A model generated the notes under the pieces. The model was given only the letters and a program-made list of their open reading frames with translations. It did no database searches and had not been told where the DNA came from. Made by a program: the position numbers and the translations under genes. Shown here in pieces: positions 36,827 through 46,161 of a stretch of DNA of 64,000 bases (its first letter is position 1; each line of letters opens with the position of its first letter). Source of the DNA: UBA8941 sp963780545 (GTDB lineage: Archaea > Thermoproteota > Bathyarchaeia > TCS64); contig CAWACK010000010.1 of the NCBI GenBank assembly GCA_963780545.1, positions 372,001-436,000 on the forward strand. The letters run 5' to 3'.

Positions 36827-39240
36827 ATGGAGTCAATTCTAACGACCCCGGGCATCACCCCATTCGAGCAGGTAGCTCTCCTTTTGGTAGTTCTGACAGG
36901 CGTCGCGGCTTTGATCTATGCATGGATGCTCGCACGCAATGTGCTATCCGAGGACGCTGGCACCCCGAAGATGCAGGATGTGTCCAATTCCATAAGGGAA
37001 GGCGCTATAGCGTACCTCAACAAGCAGATGTCGGTCGTCATACCGGTAGCATTAGTTCTATCAGTCGCGCTATTCATGACTGCCTATCTGGCCAATACGT
37101 CCTGGGACATCTCCATAGGGCGCGGGCTAGCGCTGCTTCTGGGCGCTGGCTGCTCCTTAGCCATCGGACAGATCGGCTTAAGATACATCGGCACACGAGC
37201 TAACGTACGTGTTGCCAGCCAAGCCCGACGCGGCTCATTCAAGGGGGCGCTAAGGGTTGCGTACCACTCCGGTACAATCGCTGGTATGCTGGCTGACGGC
37301 CTAGGTCTGCTAGGCGGAACCACGATATTTCTCCTATATGGTCGCCAAGCCCCCGAAGTTCTGCTTGGATTCGGGTTCGGAGGCACTATTCTCGCGATGT
37401 TCATGCGTGTCGGCGGTGGCATCTACACAAAGGCAGCTGACGTCGGAGCAGACCTCGTCGGGAAAGTCGAGGTGGGCATCCCCGAGGACGACCCACGAAA
37501 CGCAGCCGCGATCGCGGACCTCGTCGGCGACAACGTCGGCGACTTCAGTGGGATGGCCGAAGACGTCTTCGAGTCCTACGAGGTCACCATAGTCTCCGCG
37601 ATGATCCTTGGGCTCGCCGTCATGGCCATCGACCCCGCTCACAGCCTCAAGTGGATAGTTTTCCCATTGCTAGTACGCGCCATAGGTGTTTTCAGCTCAA
37701 TCATAGGAACCTATGCCGTATCGCTCTGGCCAGTCAAGGAAGACGCCTTCCGCGCAATGGACCTATCATATGACTTATCATCGGTTATCTCAATCACCTC
37801 ATTCTTCTTCCTCTCATGGTTCTACGCCGGGGACCTACGCCTCTTCGCGGCGACGGCCACGGGTATACTCCTGGCAATTGCCTTCAACAAGTACACGGCG
37901 GCCTTCACACAGCGCGGCTCCGCCGCCGTCAAGGACATCGTTAACTCGGCGAAGACTGGGCCTGCCCTCGTAATACTTTCGGGGTCTGGCGATGGGCTAC
38001 GAGAGTTCCGTGTGGGCCCTACTCATAATCGTCGTATCCCTCCTCCTAGCCATCTCCATCTACTCCTTCACCTTCCCGGCGACACTAGTGCCCATCGACA
38101 CTCGTGTTGATTGGCGTTGTTGCGCTCGTAATTGGATACATCCTAGCGAAACGCACAAAGAAGGTCGAGCTGGGCGTCTTCGGGGCCATGGCGGTGATTG
38201 TACTGGGCATTATATTCACCAGCTTCAAAGCTCCCGAGAGCAACGCTGTCCTATTCATCACTTACTCAATAGCCCTCACAGGTATCGGAATGCTCTCCCA
38301 CACCGGCAACAACCTAGCTATGGACGCATTCGGCCCTATCTCAGACAACGCAGGCGGCATCGCCGAGATGTGCAAGGACGAATTTGACAGCGAGGAGGGT
38401 CAGAGGACCCTCTCCGAGCTCGACTCGGTGGGTAACACGACTAAAGCAATCACCAAGGGCATCGCTATAGCATCGGCTGTGATCGCTGCTGTGAGCCTCT
38501 TCGGCTCATACATCGAGACACTCCAGCAGTCCGGAGGTGGGCCAATTGTGCTCGACATCGCAGACACCCGCGTCTTCGTCGGTATCCTGATCGGCGGAGC
38601 CCTGCCATTTCTCTTCAGCTCTGTGCTACTGCGAGCAGTGCAGAGGGCTGCATCCCTCATTGTGGAGGAGGTGCGTAAGCAGTTCCGCAGGCCAGGAGTA
38701 ATGGAGGGTACGGTAAAGCCCGACTACGGCGCTGTTGTCACCATCTGCACTGTGGCTGCGCAGAGCGAGCTGATCAGCGTAGCTCTTCTAGCCGTGTTGA
38801 TGCCAATAATCGTTGGTCTCCTCATCGGCGATCTCGCCCTCGGAGGATTCCTAGCGGGCATCATCGTGACAGGGCAGCTGTTAGCAGTCTTCATGGCGAA
38901 CGCTGGTGGCGCCTGGGACAATGCCAAGAAGGATATTGAGGCTGAACCATCCAACCCCGCCGCTAACACTGGGAAGGGATCAGACAGACACAAGGCCAGC
39001 GTCATTGGCGACACCGTCGGTGATCCTCTCAAGGACACTGCGGGTCCGGCGTTGAACCCAATGATCAAGGTTGTGAACCTTGTCTCATTGATCATCGCAC
39101 CACTAATCTTGACGGTCTCAAGAGGCGGCTCGATCTCGCAGATGATTGGATACTCAGCCGGCCTCTTGCTACTTGCTGTGGTTGCATACGCTGTCCTTCG
39201 CAGCAAGAGACGGAACCCCACTTACGAGTTCAATAAATAA
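36827..39240 (+). CDS. hppA: Membrane-bound proton-translocating pyrophosphatase, twice frameshifted
   Basis: Catalytic motifs lie in two of the three frames: DVGADLVGKVE and DDPRNAAAIADLVGDNVGD (first), DNAGGIAEM, GNTTKAITKG, AWDNAKKDIE and GDTVGDPLKDTAGPALNP (third). The middle frame only spans ~37985-38095. Deleting one G in GGGG (37981-37984) and one base near 38100 restores one chain; the 2414 nt are two over a multiple of three, exactly as expected. The repaired protein has 803 residues, longer than usual (~700), with two extra hydrophobic stretches after the first break. Lysine in GNTTKA marks the K+-independent, H+-pumping type. It couples PPi hydrolysis to proton export. Confidence 0.88.
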
Positions 39241-39242
39241 AC

Positions 39243-39252
39243 TTCATTTTTT
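39243..39252 (+). terminator. T-rich stretch after hppA
   Basis: A run of six Ts within TTCATTTTTT right after the hppA stop, as in T-tract-dependent archaeal termination. Confidence 0.3.
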
Positions 39253-39287
39253 AATCAAAATTTGATATTGTTTGTTAGAAGCTGCAA

Positions 39288-39713
39288 CTAACATCTAGCG
39301 CTCGGTCGGCTAGTTAAAACACTCATAACTATTTTACCGCCAATGGCCATCAGATCCCAACGATCAGCGTCCTTCAACACGAAATAGTCGAAAATGGCGA
39401 CGAGGACAGCTGGCGCGTTGTGGCCGGTCCTGCGGGACCTGATGCAACTGTCTTCTTGATACAGTACATTCCGGCTGCGAGGCAGACCCCTGCGACGATG
39501 GACAAGGAGGAGCAGGCTAGATGTTCCTGAGAGGTTCGATGTGAAGGAGCCGGTTGAGTATTAATAGGTGATGAATAGCAGGCCAAAGACACCTACATTT
39601 AGCCAGAGGATCTGCGACACGAGTAGGCTATCCCTATTTTGGTCAGCAACGTATTTGAGTAGGGAGTTGGTAACACCGAACATCACCATTATTCCTATGA
39701 GGTAGCCTCACCA
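39288..39713 (-). pseudogene. Decayed EamA/DMT-like membrane protein
   Basis: Minus-strand reading gives transporter-like pieces in different frames: GIMVMFGVTNSLLKYVADQ and LWLNVGVFGLLFITY then a stop (near 39560), LAAGMYCIKKTVASGPAGPA in a second frame, and AVLVAIFDYFVLKDAD to a stop at 39288-39290 in a third. Together they resemble a ~140-residue four-helix EamA-type protein broken by a stop and at least two frameshifts. This fills most of the otherwise empty 580-bp gap behind hppA. Unlike the single-base breaks elsewhere, this one looks like real decay. Confidence 0.6.
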
Positions 39714-39727
39714 AAGTATTGAACTAT

Positions 39728-39776
39728 ATTCCATGGAATCGGAGATTGGGATCCGATATTTAGCGATTCGCTAAAT
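39728..39776. promoter_or_regulatory. Cluster of three palindromes before the M20 hydrolase
   Basis: ATTCCATGGAAT (39728-39739, perfect), ATCGGA(N8)TCCGAT (39738-39757) and a perfect 19-bp dyad with 9-bp arms (ATTTAGCGA T TCGCTAAAT, 39758-39776). A TATA-like GTTAAAT follows, and the gene starts at 39822. The arrangement suggests operator sites for dimeric regulators just upstream of the promoter. Confidence 0.5.
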
Positions 39777-39821
39777 GACCCTGAATCAACGTTAAATCTC
39801 CCAAAAATCCACCTATAAGCC

Positions 39822-41120
39822 ATGTCCAAGGAAGCTATAAAGAGGAAGATACTTGAGACGATAGACACCCGTACCGACGAGATCATCGAGATCGGAGAGG
39901 CAATCTGGAGAAAACCCGAGCTCGGATTTAAAGAGTTCAAAACAGCCGAGTTAGTGGAGAAGAAGTATGAGGAGATGGGTTGGAGCTACGAAGCAAAAAT
40001 AGGGATCACCGGCTCGAAGGCTTATTTGAAGAGAAATAAGGGGGGTTTCGTCGTTGGTATAATAGGGGAGCTCGATGCCATAAGAGTTCCCGAACATCCT
40101 GATTGCGACTCGATCACCGGTGCAGCTCATGCCTGTGGCCACAACGCTCAGATAGCTGCGATGCTCGGCGCCGGTTTCGGGCTCAACGATGTGATGGATC
40201 AGCTTGATGGGAACGTCGTCCTCGTCACAGTTCCAGCGGAGGAATACCTCGAGATCGATTTTCGGAATAGCCTCAGGGAGAAGGGGCAGCTCGAGTTCTT
40301 CGGGGGAAAACAGGAGTTTATTCGCCTCGGCCGCATGAGTGACATCGACATCAGCATCGGGAGCCACACAGACAGTGAGATCAAGGAGAAGCTGAGCGTA
40401 GGCGGCAGCAATAACGGATTCCTTGGCAAGATGGTCCATTACATAGGCCTTGAGGCTCATGCAGGCGGCTCACCGTACAAGGGAATCAACGCACTCAACG
40501 CTGCGATGCTCGGTCTTATGGGGATCCATGCACAACGCGAGACTTTCCGAGACGAGGACGCCATCAGGGTTCACCCCATCATCACCAAAGGTGGTGAGAT
40601 TGTGAATAATGTCCCAGCTGATGTTAGAATGGAAAGCTACGTCCGAGGAAAGACAGTCGAGGCGATCAGAGATGCGAACACGAAGGTTAATAGAGCCCTC
40701 CGGGCTGGTGCGATGTCGGTGGGAGCCGAGGTTGAGATCGACGACCATCCCGGTTACATGCCTTACATCAAGGACGCGAGGCTTGACGAGTTACTGAAGG
40801 AAAACGCCGTCGCTTTAGTTGGGGACGACCAGATCAAATTCAAGGGCCATTCAACAGGCTCCACCGATCTTGGTGATGTTAGCTGCATAATGCCCACAAC
40901 CAGCATAGGGATGGGGGGATGCACCGGTGATGCTCATGGCCGAAGTTTTAAGATCGTCGACAAGGAGATCGCCTATATCCTACCCGCTAAGGTTATGGCC
41001 CTCACCTGCGTCGACCTCCTCTACGACAATGCTAAGCTCTCCAAGGAGATCTTGAAGGGCTTCAAGCCCACCATTCAGCAGCGTGATTACGAGGGATTCA
41101 TGAAGAAGCTAGTCGCCTAA
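39822..41120 (+). CDS. Peptidase M20 family amidohydrolase
   Basis: 432 residues. Metal site: GIIGELDAI, AHACGHNAQIAAMLGA, VPAEE, and a late HGRSFKIV; dimerisation domain between ~200 and 320 (GLEAHAGGSPYKGINALNAAM). Members remove acyl or aminoacyl groups from amides (aminoacylases, p-aminobenzoyl-glutamate hydrolases). IGEAIWRKPELGFKEFKTA at the start is typical. Substrate unknown. The palindrome cluster upstream implies regulated expression. Confidence 0.87.
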   Translation: MSKEAIKRKILETIDTRTDEIIEIGEAIWRKPELGFKEFKTAELVEKKYEEMGWSYEAKIGITGSKAYLKRNKGGFVVGIIGELDAIRVPEHPDCDSITGAAHACGHNAQIAAMLGAGFGLNDVMDQLDGNVVLVTVPAEEYLEIDFRNSLREKGQLEFFGGKQEFIRLGRMSDIDISIGSHTDSEIKEKLSVGGSNNGFLGKMVHYIGLEAHAGGSPYKGINALNAAMLGLMGIHAQRETFRDEDAIRVHPIITKGGEIVNNVPADVRMESYVRGKTVEAIRDANTKVNRALRAGAMSVGAEVEIDDHPGYMPYIKDARLDELLKENAVALVGDDQIKFKGHSTGSTDLGDVSCIMPTTSIGMGGCTGDAHGRSFKIVDKEIAYILPAKVMALTCVDLLYDNAKLSKEILKGFKPTIQQRDYEGFMKKLVA

Positions 41121-41167
41121 ACCTCTTATCCCTCATTTTACACCCTCCTCTTCGGGGAGAGGCTCTT

Positions 41168-41992
41168 ATGATGGAGTATAAGGAGATTGCGAAGGGTGTT
41201 AGAATACCTGTTCTGGGTCTCGGCACCTGGGGGATGGGTGGTAGGGAGTCGGCGGACAACTCTAGGGATGAGGAGACAGTCACTGCGATACGCATGGCTT
41301 TGGAGCTCGGTATGACGCACATAGATACCGCCGAGTACTACGGTGATGGTCATGCGGAGGAGCTTGTTGGCGAGGCGATACGTGACCGAGAACGCGAGGA
41401 GCTCTTTATAACCTCCAAGGTCTGGCATAACCACCTACATAGGGATAACCTCCTCAGATCGATAAAGGCTAGCCTCAAACGCCTCGGAGTCGATTCCGTC
41501 GACCTATATCTCGTCCACTGGCCGAACCCCGAGGTGCCTCTCCGTGAGACTATGGAGGCGATGGAGGAATGCGTAAAGCAGGGTTATACCCGCTTCATCG
41601 GCGTCAGCAACTTCAGCACCCAGCTAATGGAGGAAGCTCAGGGCTATCTAAAGGAGGCGAAGCTGGTCGCCAATCAGGTGCAGTTCAGCCTCCTAGATCA
41701 GAAGCCGAGGATGGAGCTACTCCCCACATGTAGGAAGATGGGTGTCAGCCTGATCGCTTACCGTCCTCTGGAGCGAGGCGCCATACTCCAAGCCAGCAAC
41801 AGAGTTATGGACGAGATCGCTGAAGCACATGGCAAGACACGGGTTCAAGTCGCCCTCAACTGGCTCATCGCGCAGGACGGCGTTTTCACGGTGCCGAAGT
41901 CGACGAATCCCATCCACCTAATGGAGTTCATGGGTGCCCTCGGATGGAGGCTCACTGAAGAGGAGTGGAGGCGCCTCTCTTCAGCCTACTAG
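41168..41992 (+). CDS. Aldo/keto reductase
   Basis: 274 residues. GLGTWGMGG, the catalytic aspartate-tyrosine pair in HIDTAEYYGDGHAEELVG, lysine in FITSKVWHNHL, histidine in YLVHWPNPEVPL, and cofactor-binding PKSTNPIHL. NADPH-dependent reduction of aldehydes or ketones. It follows the M20 gene by 47 bp and precedes an unknown gene by 9 bp, so the three may be one transcript. Confidence 0.9.
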   Translation: MMEYKEIAKGVRIPVLGLGTWGMGGRESADNSRDEETVTAIRMALELGMTHIDTAEYYGDGHAEELVGEAIRDREREELFITSKVWHNHLHRDNLLRSIKASLKRLGVDSVDLYLVHWPNPEVPLRETMEAMEECVKQGYTRFIGVSNFSTQLMEEAQGYLKEAKLVANQVQFSLLDQKPRMELLPTCRKMGVSLIAYRPLERGAILQASNRVMDEIAEAHGKTRVQVALNWLIAQDGVFTVPKSTNPIHLMEFMGALGWRLTEEEWRRLSSAY

Positions 41993-42001
41993 GGTGAATC
42001 T

Positions 42002-42895
42002 ATGGCAGCTACTACACGTGATGTGGCTAGCTGTGTCGAATGGTTAATTGAGAAGGGGAGCTCGTTAGGTTTTCACGCAGTAGCCGACTACATGAGTCCC
42101 GAGGACGGGTTGGTCGCCGAAGCTTCTTGGGCGCTGAACCCAGGTCAGAAGCCCATCTTCACATTCAACGTTGGCTCCGACGTTAGTGGCCTTTACACCA
42201 ATGTACTTCAGTGGGCGGGGTCATCAACCGAACCCAAATCTTGGATTCACGTGGGGGTTCTAATCCGTGGACCGTACGAACTCGAATTCCAGGATCTCCC
42301 ACCTAGACTCAGAATAATCGTTTTCGATGTTATACAACTATCAGCTAAGTTAGAAGAGCTCGCAAGAAAGGTGGCGAGGTTATTGGCGATTAATACTGGG
42401 GTTGAACCCAGCGCAAGCCTCCCCACAGTCATCTGCGCCATTGCAAGGGCTACTGATCGCTGGCCAACGGGTCAGCCGAATGCTAGGCTAGAGTTCGCAG
42501 CCAAAATCATCATGTCTCCAGAAAGTCTCAACGTCTTTGCTGCTGAGGCGGAGGAGGACGAAGTAGCGGAGCATATTCTTGCACCAAGCAGGAAGGTAGT
42601 TCCACTCGAGATCACAGCTGGAGACGCTGTCTTCGACGGTGCCCTCATAAGGCTGATCGAAGCTGATGAAGGACACTTTCTCTTCTCCTCCGAGCATAGA
42701 AACCTCCCATTCACATTCCGTTTTTACATCGATAAAACGTCGGGGAATGGCTCAATTTCCCTTTGGTTCGATGTAGATAAGTCGAACCTCCCGCAGGCCA
42801 CGGAGTTTTGGGAGCTCGCCGTAGCTGCTCATGAGGCGGATGAACTGAGATTAAGTGGTTCCAACGGCGTAGTCGCCACCCTCAACCTCAAGTAA
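42002..42895 (+). CDS. Protein of unknown function, possibly with a degenerate nuclease-like fold
   Basis: 297 residues, soluble, acidic, no recognised family. Residues ~8-110 alternate strands and helices with LVAEASWALNPGQKPIFTFNV; this spacing faintly recalls PD-(D/E)xK proteins where a metal aspartate and an ExK strand would stand, but the key acidic residues are missing. The second half (~160-297) is beta-rich with SGNGSISLWFDVDKSNL. Close spacing to the aldo/keto reductase suggests co-transcription. The nuclease idea is inference only. Confidence 0.7.
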   Translation: MAATTRDVASCVEWLIEKGSSLGFHAVADYMSPEDGLVAEASWALNPGQKPIFTFNVGSDVSGLYTNVLQWAGSSTEPKSWIHVGVLIRGPYELEFQDLPPRLRIIVFDVIQLSAKLEELARKVARLLAINTGVEPSASLPTVICAIARATDRWPTGQPNARLEFAAKIIMSPESLNVFAAEAEEDEVAEHILAPSRKVVPLEITAGDAVFDGALIRLIEADEGHFLFSSEHRNLPFTFRFYIDKTSGNGSISLWFDVDKSNLPQATEFWELAVAAHEADELRLSGSNGVVATLNLK

Positions 42896-43037
42896 ATGAG
42901 TAGATCCTCCATACCCGATTGAAGGTCTTCCCTCTACATTGGGTCTTCATCGACTGTACGAAGTGGCTTGAAATGCGCGCGCATATTATGCATAAGATGA
43001 GCACCCGCCATCTACAATTATATAGTCGAAACATCGG

Positions 43038-43943
43038 ATGGAGAGAAGTATTCAGAGTCAGGGAGGCAACAGAGTCACGGATATCTCCAACATATCGCCG
43101 ATGCTCTTCGTAGGGTCCGGCATCATCACAATCACGGGCATAAATCTCACAAATAGGAAGGCGGTACACTCCACCAAAACCCTATGGGGAGTAATAGCAG
43201 CAAACTACTGCACCGCCCTCACGTTGAGTGCAGCTATATTCTACCTAGGCGGGTTCTACTCCGCCTCCGCCTTCACCCTTATACTCGGCTTCGCGACGGG
43301 CTTTCTCTACACCGGCGGCATGTTTCTCGGTATGACCACCATAGGGAGACGTGGCGCCTCTATATCGGCCTCAACAAACCAGCTTTCAGTTATCATCCCC
43401 GTCGGCCTCTCCATCGCCCTCTTTGGGGAGAGCCTTGGCCTCAACCAGTTAGCGGGGGCGGCGCTTGCGATAATTTCCCTGCCGCTTCTTGCCGCGAAGG
43501 CAGGGCAGAAGAGCTTAGACTCGATGGATTGGGGTACCCTCATACTCCTTGCAACCCAGCTCCTCGTGCAAGGCTTCGCCCAGTTCTCATCAAAGGTATT
43601 AGTTGCCTCAGGCCTGGGGGCGGAGAGGAACGCCTTCTTTTTGGCCGTCTTCACATCGGCGACTCTGGTGACCCTACCTCTCGCCCTTAGGCATCGGGCA
43701 GAGATCAGGCCCCCAGACTTCGCCTACGGTCTCGTCGTAGGCATCTGCAATATAGGGGGGAACCTCTCAATCCTCCTCGCCCTTATTTCCCTACCGGGGG
43801 CGATAGTTTTCCCATTCGTGAACTCAGGGGGGCTACTCCTCGTGACTATCCTAGTTTGGCTCATCTTCAAGGAACGTATAAGTCGAGTCAATGCCCTGGG
43901 CATCGCCCTGACTCTGATGGCGGTAATAATAATCAACCTATAA
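43038..43943 (+). CDS. DMT/EamA-family transporter
   Basis: Up to 301 residues with about ten hydrophobic helices; NRKAVHSTKTLWGV, GATTIGRRGA-type loop TTIGRRGASISAS and a second repeat with LLVTILVWLIFKERISRVN are typical of ten-helix drug/metabolite transporters. A TATA-like TTATATAG at 43016-43023 is only 15-20 nt before ATG 43038, so translation may start at ATG 43101 (MLFVGSGIIT), just where the first helix begins. Substrate unknown. A CG-alternating tract lies 55 bp upstream at 42974-42983. Confidence 0.82.
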   Translation: MERSIQSQGGNRVTDISNISPMLFVGSGIITITGINLTNRKAVHSTKTLWGVIAANYCTALTLSAAIFYLGGFYSASAFTLILGFATGFLYTGGMFLGMTTIGRRGASISASTNQLSVIIPVGLSIALFGESLGLNQLAGAALAIISLPLLAAKAGQKSLDSMDWGTLILLATQLLVQGFAQFSSKVLVASGLGAERNAFFLAVFTSATLVTLPLALRHRAEIRPPDFAYGLVVGICNIGGNLSILLALISLPGAIVFPFVNSGGLLLVTILVWLIFKERISRVNALGIALTLMAVIIINL

Positions 43944-44046
43944 TCTTCCTCTCTAGCATAGTACTTGAACATTAGAGAATTGCTCACGGGCTTGTGTGTG
44001 AGAGAACTGATAACTATTTTGGCGAGCTTGAAAAAAAGGTAAATAC

Positions 44047-44508
44047 TTGAAGAGAGTAGGAAAAAATTGGACCAATATGACGCTAGAATTTCTGTTAGAT
44101 TTCCAGAGGTGGGGCGGCGGTGAGCCAACTGCCGTTGGTGAGGGCTACAGCTGCACCTACAAGGGAAGGTACTACTCAGTGCTCTTCACTCGCGCCGGGA
44201 TGTTTCGCGGTAATCACGTTCACCCTCACAGGCAGCACACCCTCCTTCTCGATGGCCGGGGAAAATACGTCTTCAAGGGGGAAGATGGAAAGGAGACTGT
44301 GCATCACCTCTCCGTCGGCAAGATACTTGACGTTGAGGCTAAGGTCCCCCACATCTTTCTCCCGGAGACGGACTGCCTCACCGTAGAGTGGTGGGAGGGC
44401 CCCTTCGTTGCGGAAGAGTTCGACTTCCCAAACTATACACGCGAAATAAAGAAGAGGATGGAGGTATTTGATAAGAAGGCCTCTGAACTCAAGGCATCAA
44501 AGAAGTAG
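44047..44508 (+). CDS. Cupin-fold protein
   Basis: 153 residues, small beta-barrel. GNHVHPHRQHTLLLDGRGKYVF carries three closely spaced histidines, and a later KVPHIFLPE supplies another, fitting a metal-binding cupin. Members serve as isomerases, dioxygenases or sugar epimerases; no specific one is recognised. A TTG at 44047 or the ATG at 44077 may be the start. The C-terminus is a charged helix ending in lysines. Confidence 0.75.
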   Translation: MKRVGKNWTNMTLEFLLDFQRWGGGEPTAVGEGYSCTYKGRYYSVLFTRAGMFRGNHVHPHRQHTLLLDGRGKYVFKGEDGKETVHHLSVGKILDVEAKVPHIFLPETDCLTVEWWEGPFVAEEFDFPNYTREIKKRMEVFDKKASELKASKK

Positions 44509-44546
44509 GGTGTTGAACTTAGGATTGGATTAGGAGAGAAAATTGT

Positions 44547-45062
44547 CTAAGGTTTTAACACCGAGGCGCGCTCGCGCGTGTGCGCGCGGTTCAGTTTTAG
44601 CTCCTTGATTTTTGCTAGGACCTCCTCAGCGTGGCCCTCTGGCTTAACCTTAGGCCAGACGAAGGCTATCAACCCCTTTGGATCGATTAGGTAAGTGGTA
44701 CGGACTATCCCCTTGAATTCTCTGCCATACAATTTCTTGGTCTGCCAGACCCCGTAAGCTTCTAGGGTAGTCTTACCTTCGTCACTGAGGAGTATATGTG
44801 TGAGGTTTTTCTTCTCCCTGAACTTCGCATGGCTCTCAACGGTGTCAGCGCTGACTCCCAGTATTTTTGCTCCCTCTGCCTCAAACTCCCGATCCAAAGC
44901 AGTGAATTCAAGGGCCTCCATCGTACAGCCTGATGTATTATCTTTCGGGTAGAAATACAGCGCCACCCACATTCCCTTCAGGTCCTTAAGACAGACGCGT
45001 CCTCGGTCTCCCTCTAGGCAGAAATCAGGTGCAGGAACTCCCGCATTTAACATAAGGATCAT
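44547..45062 (-). CDS. Peroxiredoxin, Bcp/PrxQ type
   Basis: 171 residues. Peroxidatic cysteine in FYPKDNTSGCTMEALEF. The resolving cysteine that Bcp-type enzymes often have five residues on is absent, so it is probably a 1-Cys enzyme or uses another thiol. GVSADTVESHAKFREKKNL and YLIDPKGLIAFVW are conserved. The last ~15 residues (NRAHTRERASVLKP) are beyond the usual end and are encoded by a CG-alternating tract (44566-44588), suggesting the stop was displaced by repeat growth. The gene marks the left shoulder of the accessory island. Confidence 0.9.
   Translation of the reverse strand: MILMLNAGVPAPDFCLEGDRGRVCLKDLKGMWVALYFYPKDNTSGCTMEALEFTALDREFEAEGAKILGVSADTVESHAKFREKKNLTHILLSDEGKTTLEAYGVWQTKKLYGREFKGIVRTTYLIDPKGLIAFVWPKVKPEGHAEEVLAKIKELKLNRAHTRERASVLKP
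44566..44588. repeat. CG-alternating tract at the end of the peroxiredoxin gene
   Basis: GCGCGC followed after two bases by a 16-bp alternating purine-pyrimidine run with a central GTGTG. Similar shorter tracts are at 42974-42983, 45753-45766, 46509-46516, 47072-47078, 47125-47133, 47579-47587 and 47708-47713. Confidence 0.7.
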
Positions 45063-46040
45063 CTAAAATTTCTACTCCGATATTAAATTTTTTAGCCACC
45101 ATGTGAGCCCAACCTTTCTCACGGAGATAACCGATAACCGCCCTATGCGTGCGCATGTGGTAATTAAACCATCAAGGTTGGAGAGGTGTTCTAAGCTTGT
45201 TCTCCGTGGCTTTCAGTGTCTTAGGATCATATGTGCTCCTACTCGGGTGACCGCAGGGATACGAGTGTGAACCTTCTTTATTTGTCTAAATATTTTTGTA
45301 TATGCGAGTCCACACTTATTCAGTTTTTCCAACTTCATGAAATCGATTCGTCCTAGATTCCAATGTTTTTCCAAGGGTCCAATTTTAGTCCATTCGTCCA
45401 TTTTTTGTCAGTTGGTGCTGGTGCGATGTGTGCAACTCCGGATTCCCAGACAGGATACACTATAGAGTCTATGTGCAGGTTAGGGATGCCTCGATGCAGA
45501 GGTTAACCATACGTGGAGGTGAAGTCGAACGCTGGAGAGACGGAGGAACCCGTACCGAGACCTTGGGCATGAAGAGATTTCAACTTATGCCATGGAAGGC
45601 GTGTGGAAACTTTGGACGTCAGAGGATAATATGCAAAATAGGTAGACAACTGTGGAATGAGGGCTGGTTGGACAGCTTGTTAGAAGATTTAGACTGTAGG
45701 TTATGGATAAATGTGGAGGGGTTAGGTTATGTTTACCGGAGATTGGGAGAGCCGCGCGCGCACGCGTTATCTTTGGAGAGTGCAATCGTGACATACCTTA
45801 TCTCTTTCAGAATCTTCTCGAGTTTCAGAGTCCTTGATCTCTCGGTCCATTCTCCTCATGTGATCCTTCATTATTTATTCGCGTGCGCTCGGAGATACTT
45901 TGCGAAGAGTAATGCTTCTTTATTGATTAGCGTCTCAAGCTCCGATGTTCCCCGTTCCTGATCCTCTAAACTTCCTCCTGCGCTTATAGTGTATCTTCAA
46001 TTGGGGGACGAACCCAACTATCAAATAATTATTCTAACCT
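45063..46040. other. Gene-poor, AT-richer stretch of the accessory island
   Basis: About 1 kb in which I see no reliable gene. Several open frames exist, including a 177-codon one on the plus strand (45428-45961) and a 62-codon one on the minus strand (45213-45401), but none shows a recognisable family or ribosome-binding site. Short minus-strand coiled-coil-like readings near 45790-45880 (LEKILKEIRYVTIALSKDN) in clashing frames may be the residue of a lost gene. A dyad ATGCG(TG)CGCAT lies near 45144-45155 and a CG tract at 45753-45766. Base composition and decay fit an old integrated element. Confidence 0.45.
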
Positions 46041-46090
46041 GTGGAAGTGAGAATAAAACCATGACTTCGCGTAAATTGCATAGGTTTAAC
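46041..46090 (+). repeat. Leader module repeat, copy A
   Basis: GTGGAAGTGAGAATAAAAC, then TGACTTCGCGTAAA and ATAGGTTTAAC. Copy B (46393-46459) has GTGGAAGTGAGGATAAGAC (17 of 19 identical), TGAGTTCGCGCTAAA and ATAGATTTTAA in the same order. Each copy ends in a TATA-like AT-rich element and is followed by an inverted repeat. Copy A precedes the zinc-ribbon gene. Confidence 0.6.
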
Positions 46091-46101
46091 CACTAGTATC
46101 T

Positions 46102-46150
46102 ACCGCATATCCTAGTATACAGGGAGCCTCATTGGTGACCTATATGCGGT
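46102..46150 (+). promoter_or_regulatory. Long hairpin covering the ribosome-binding site of the zinc-ribbon gene
   Basis: Perfect 9-bp arms ACCGCATAT (46102-46110) and ATATGCGGT (46142-46150) enclose 31 nt. The right arm contains the GGT of GGTGA, the likely ribosome-binding site, 9 nt before the ATG at 46162. Folding would hide it, so it may control translation of the small gene. Confidence 0.5.
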
Positions 46151-46161
46151 GAAATGTGAAG

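Noticed and set aside
37981..38103. Programmed frameshifting in hppA
   Set aside because: Two separate shifts, one in a plain GGGG run, without a slippery heptamer or a pseudoknot, and similar single-base breaks in other genes; sequence error is simpler.
45428..45961. 177-codon plus-strand open frame in the gene-poor stretch
   Set aside because: No domain or family likeness, no ribosome-binding site, mixed composition, and competing readings on the other strand; it is likely chance.
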